64,000 nt of DNA from Spirochaetales bacterium (GTDB lineage Bacteria > Spirochaetota > Leptospiria > Leptospirales > Leptonemataceae), in NCBI GenBank assembly GCA_024233935.1, contig JACKOY010000019.1, positions 1 through 64,000 on the forward strand. The letters are read 5' to 3'. The position numbers and the translations under genes are program-made. Within the stretch, counting starts at the first letter, position 1, and each line of letters opens with the position of its first letter. The notes below the pieces were generated by a model. The model searched no databases. It was not told where the DNA came from and was given only the letters and a program-made list of their open reading frames with translations. Positions 62,767 through 64,000 of this stretch are shown here, piece after piece.

Positions 62767-62885
62767 CACCCCCTTTCATCGCCCTTTGAGGATTTGTCTG
62801 GAGCTTCCCCTGGCGAAGCCCTGCTCCGGCTTCCAACCACGGAAAAAGGACTTGTACTTTTCTCCACCCCGTGACAAACGGGATT

Positions 62886-63695
62886 ATGTCCCCTTGTGTT
62901 CGGAGCGCTGCCCGATTGCCCCGTCCGGTCTGGATTGCGGGTTTGCTCTTGCTGGTGGTGCTGACGCCCGGTTCCCTTCTGGCCCAGATTCCGGGCAACA
63001 TTGAGATACCCGTGATCGAAGGGTTGCGCCCCGCTCAGAGCGGGCAGGAGGGATCGCTATCCCTGATTCTGATTCTGCTACTCTCGGTGCTCAGCCTGGC
63101 GCCGGCTTTGATTATGATGGTGACCGCATTCACAAAGGTCATCATTGTTTTTGACTTCGTTCGGCGGGCGCTTGCGCTTCAGAACATGCCGCCGAACCAG
63201 GTGCTGTTTGGCCTGGCCATCTTCATAACCGGTTTCATCATGGCCCCGACGCTCAGGGAGTTTAACGAGCAGGCACTGACACCCTATACCGAAGGAAAAA
63301 CCGACACGGCCGGGTTTCTCGATGCGGGCATGCAACCCTTCCGGAAGTTCATGATCCGACAGATCAACAAGGACGGGGCCCGGGAGATTGCTCTTCTGGT
63401 TTCTCTATCTGGAAAAGACATGCGGGAGATTCGCACAGTCGATGACATTGATTCCTACATTCTGATTCCGGCCTTCATGCTTTCCGAGTTGAAGAAGGCT
63501 TTCATCATCGGCATCGTTATCTTTATCCCCTTTATCATCATCGACCTGGTTGTGGCTTCTACGCTAATGTCAATGGGCATGATCATGTTGCCGCCGGCGA
63601 TGATCTCACTTCCGTTCAAAATCATCATTTTTATCCTGGTCGATGGCTGGCATTTGATCACATACAATCTTGTTCGCTCATATGGGGTGGTCTGA
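62886..63695 (+). CDS. fliP: Flagellar export gate protein FliP
   Basis: A 269-residue protein from ATG 62886 (GTG 62871 possible). It has a signal peptide (to about 34) and four membrane segments. The FliP signatures are ILILLLSVLSLAPALIMMVTAFTKVIIVFDFVR-type text around residue 70 and SELKKAFIIGIVIFIPFIIIDLVVAS near 200, ending MGMIMLPPAMISLPFKIIIF. It forms the core export channel with FliQ and FliR. It shares a TGATG overlap with fliQ at 63693-63697. No strong promoter or ribosome-binding site was found in the 120 nt upstream. Confidence 0.96.
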   Translation: MSPCVRSAARLPRPVWIAGLLLLVVLTPGSLLAQIPGNIEIPVIEGLRPAQSGQEGSLSLILILLLSVLSLAPALIMMVTAFTKVIIVFDFVRRALALQNMPPNQVLFGLAIFITGFIMAPTLREFNEQALTPYTEGKTDTAGFLDAGMQPFRKFMIRQINKDGAREIALLVSLSGKDMREIRTVDDIDSYILIPAFMLSELKKAFIIGIVIFIPFIIIDLVVASTLMSMGMIMLPPAMISLPFKIIIFILVDGWHLITYNLVRSYGVV

Positions 63696-63958
63696 TGGTC
63701 GAGGCGGACGTCATTCATCTGGTTCAACGCGGCTTGATAGTCACCCTTCAGGTGTCAGCGCCAATCCTGATTCTGAGTATGACGGTGGGGTTGGTGATTT
63801 CCATCCTGCAGACCACTACATCGATTCAGGAACAGACGCTCACGTTTGTGCCAAAGTTGATTGCGGTCTTTGTGGGAATCGCCTTCTTCTTCGCCTACAT
63901 GCTGCACACGCTCATGGACTACACGCGAGACATCTACAATAAGATTCAATTGTTCTGA
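63695..63958 (+). CDS. fliQ: Flagellar export gate protein FliQ
   Basis: An 87-residue protein, the normal FliQ length, with two membrane segments (about 15-36 and 53-73) and the family motif GLVISILQTTTSIQEQTLTFVPK. It completes the FliPQR gate. It overlaps fliP by one base and is followed after 3 nt by the start of fliR. Confidence 0.97.
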   Translation: MVEADVIHLVQRGLIVTLQVSAPILILSMTVGLVISILQTTTSIQEQTLTFVPKLIAVFVGIAFFFAYMLHTLMDYTRDIYNKIQLF

Positions 63959-63961
63959 CCG

Positions 63962-64000
63962 ATGGATGGATTCAGCGACAACGTTCAGTACTTCGGCCTG
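63962..64000 (+). CDS. fliR: Flagellar export protein FliR, start only
   Basis: An ATG at 63962, 3 nt after fliQ, opens a frame of 13 codons to the window edge (MDGFSDNVQYFGL). Position and order (fliP-fliQ-fliR) support fliR, but too little is visible to confirm by sequence. Confidence 0.55.
   Translation, partial: MDGFSDNVQYFGL

Overview
The window looks like chromosomal DNA of a GC-rich member of the Leptospirales (Leptospira/Leptonema/Turneriella lineage). This rests on several families known mainly from that order: two DUF1564 proteins, a DUF1574 protein, a DUF1577-like protein, a DUF1554 lipoprotein, an LruC-type lipoprotein, and a long FliY motor-switch protein followed by fliO and, further on, fliPQR. 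GC content is high (about 58-60 % by eye), above that of pathogenic Leptospira, so a deep-branching or environmental member is likely. I see no rRNA, tRNA, CRISPR array or prophage. Coding density is about 93-95 %, with many ATGA or TGATG stop/start overlaps.

Layout. 1-3.8 kb: a minus-strand operon (CPBP protease, secreted protein, TonB-like protein, RluA-type pseudouridine synthase, PlsC-like acyltransferase cut by the window edge). 3.9-11.4 kb: two M23/LysM peptidases, a rhodanese-aminotransferase pair, a histidine-kinase-type ATPase domain without a kinase part, a HAD phosphatase, rsmI and a glycosyltransferase with a cysteine cluster. 11.5-14.6 kb: ruvB, a TonB-like protein and a complete EcoRII-type restriction endonuclease with no methyltransferase nearby. 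14.7-24.2 kb: LCCL lipoprotein, suppressor-of-fused-like protein, WbuC cupin, DUF1574 protein, panD, a second kinase-less ATPase, lnt, pyrE and a PilZ/DUF1577-like protein. 24.2-26.2 kb: the only clearly disturbed stretch, with a palindrome-rich non-coding segment, a frameshifted Rpn/PD-(D/E)XK transposase-like gene and the control region of a porin. That control region holds a near-consensus sigma-54 promoter and upstream palindromic sites.

26.2-47.1 kb: porin, DUF1564 protein, secreted proteins, GST, DoxX, alcohol dehydrogenase, glycyl-tRNA synthetase, a polytopic TonB fusion with a PrsW-type protease, a membrane PAS/ATPase sensor with a cyclic-nucleotide-binding protein, xerD, a questin-oxidase-like protein, and a sodium:solute symporter followed by a GH36 alpha-galactosidase. 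47.3-64 kb: fliY and fliO, then about 13 kb of signalling and surface-protein genes (hybrid kinase, class III cyclase, FecR protein, NarL/FixJ two-component pair, DUF1554 and LruC lipoproteins, DUF1564), then fliP, fliQ and the start of fliR.

Most attention-worthy: the split flagellar locus, the solitary EcoRII-like enzyme, the sigma-54 porin promoter, the pair of kinase-less ATPase domains, and the structured DNA beside the broken Rpn gene. Function calls rest on motifs read by eye; no database search was run.
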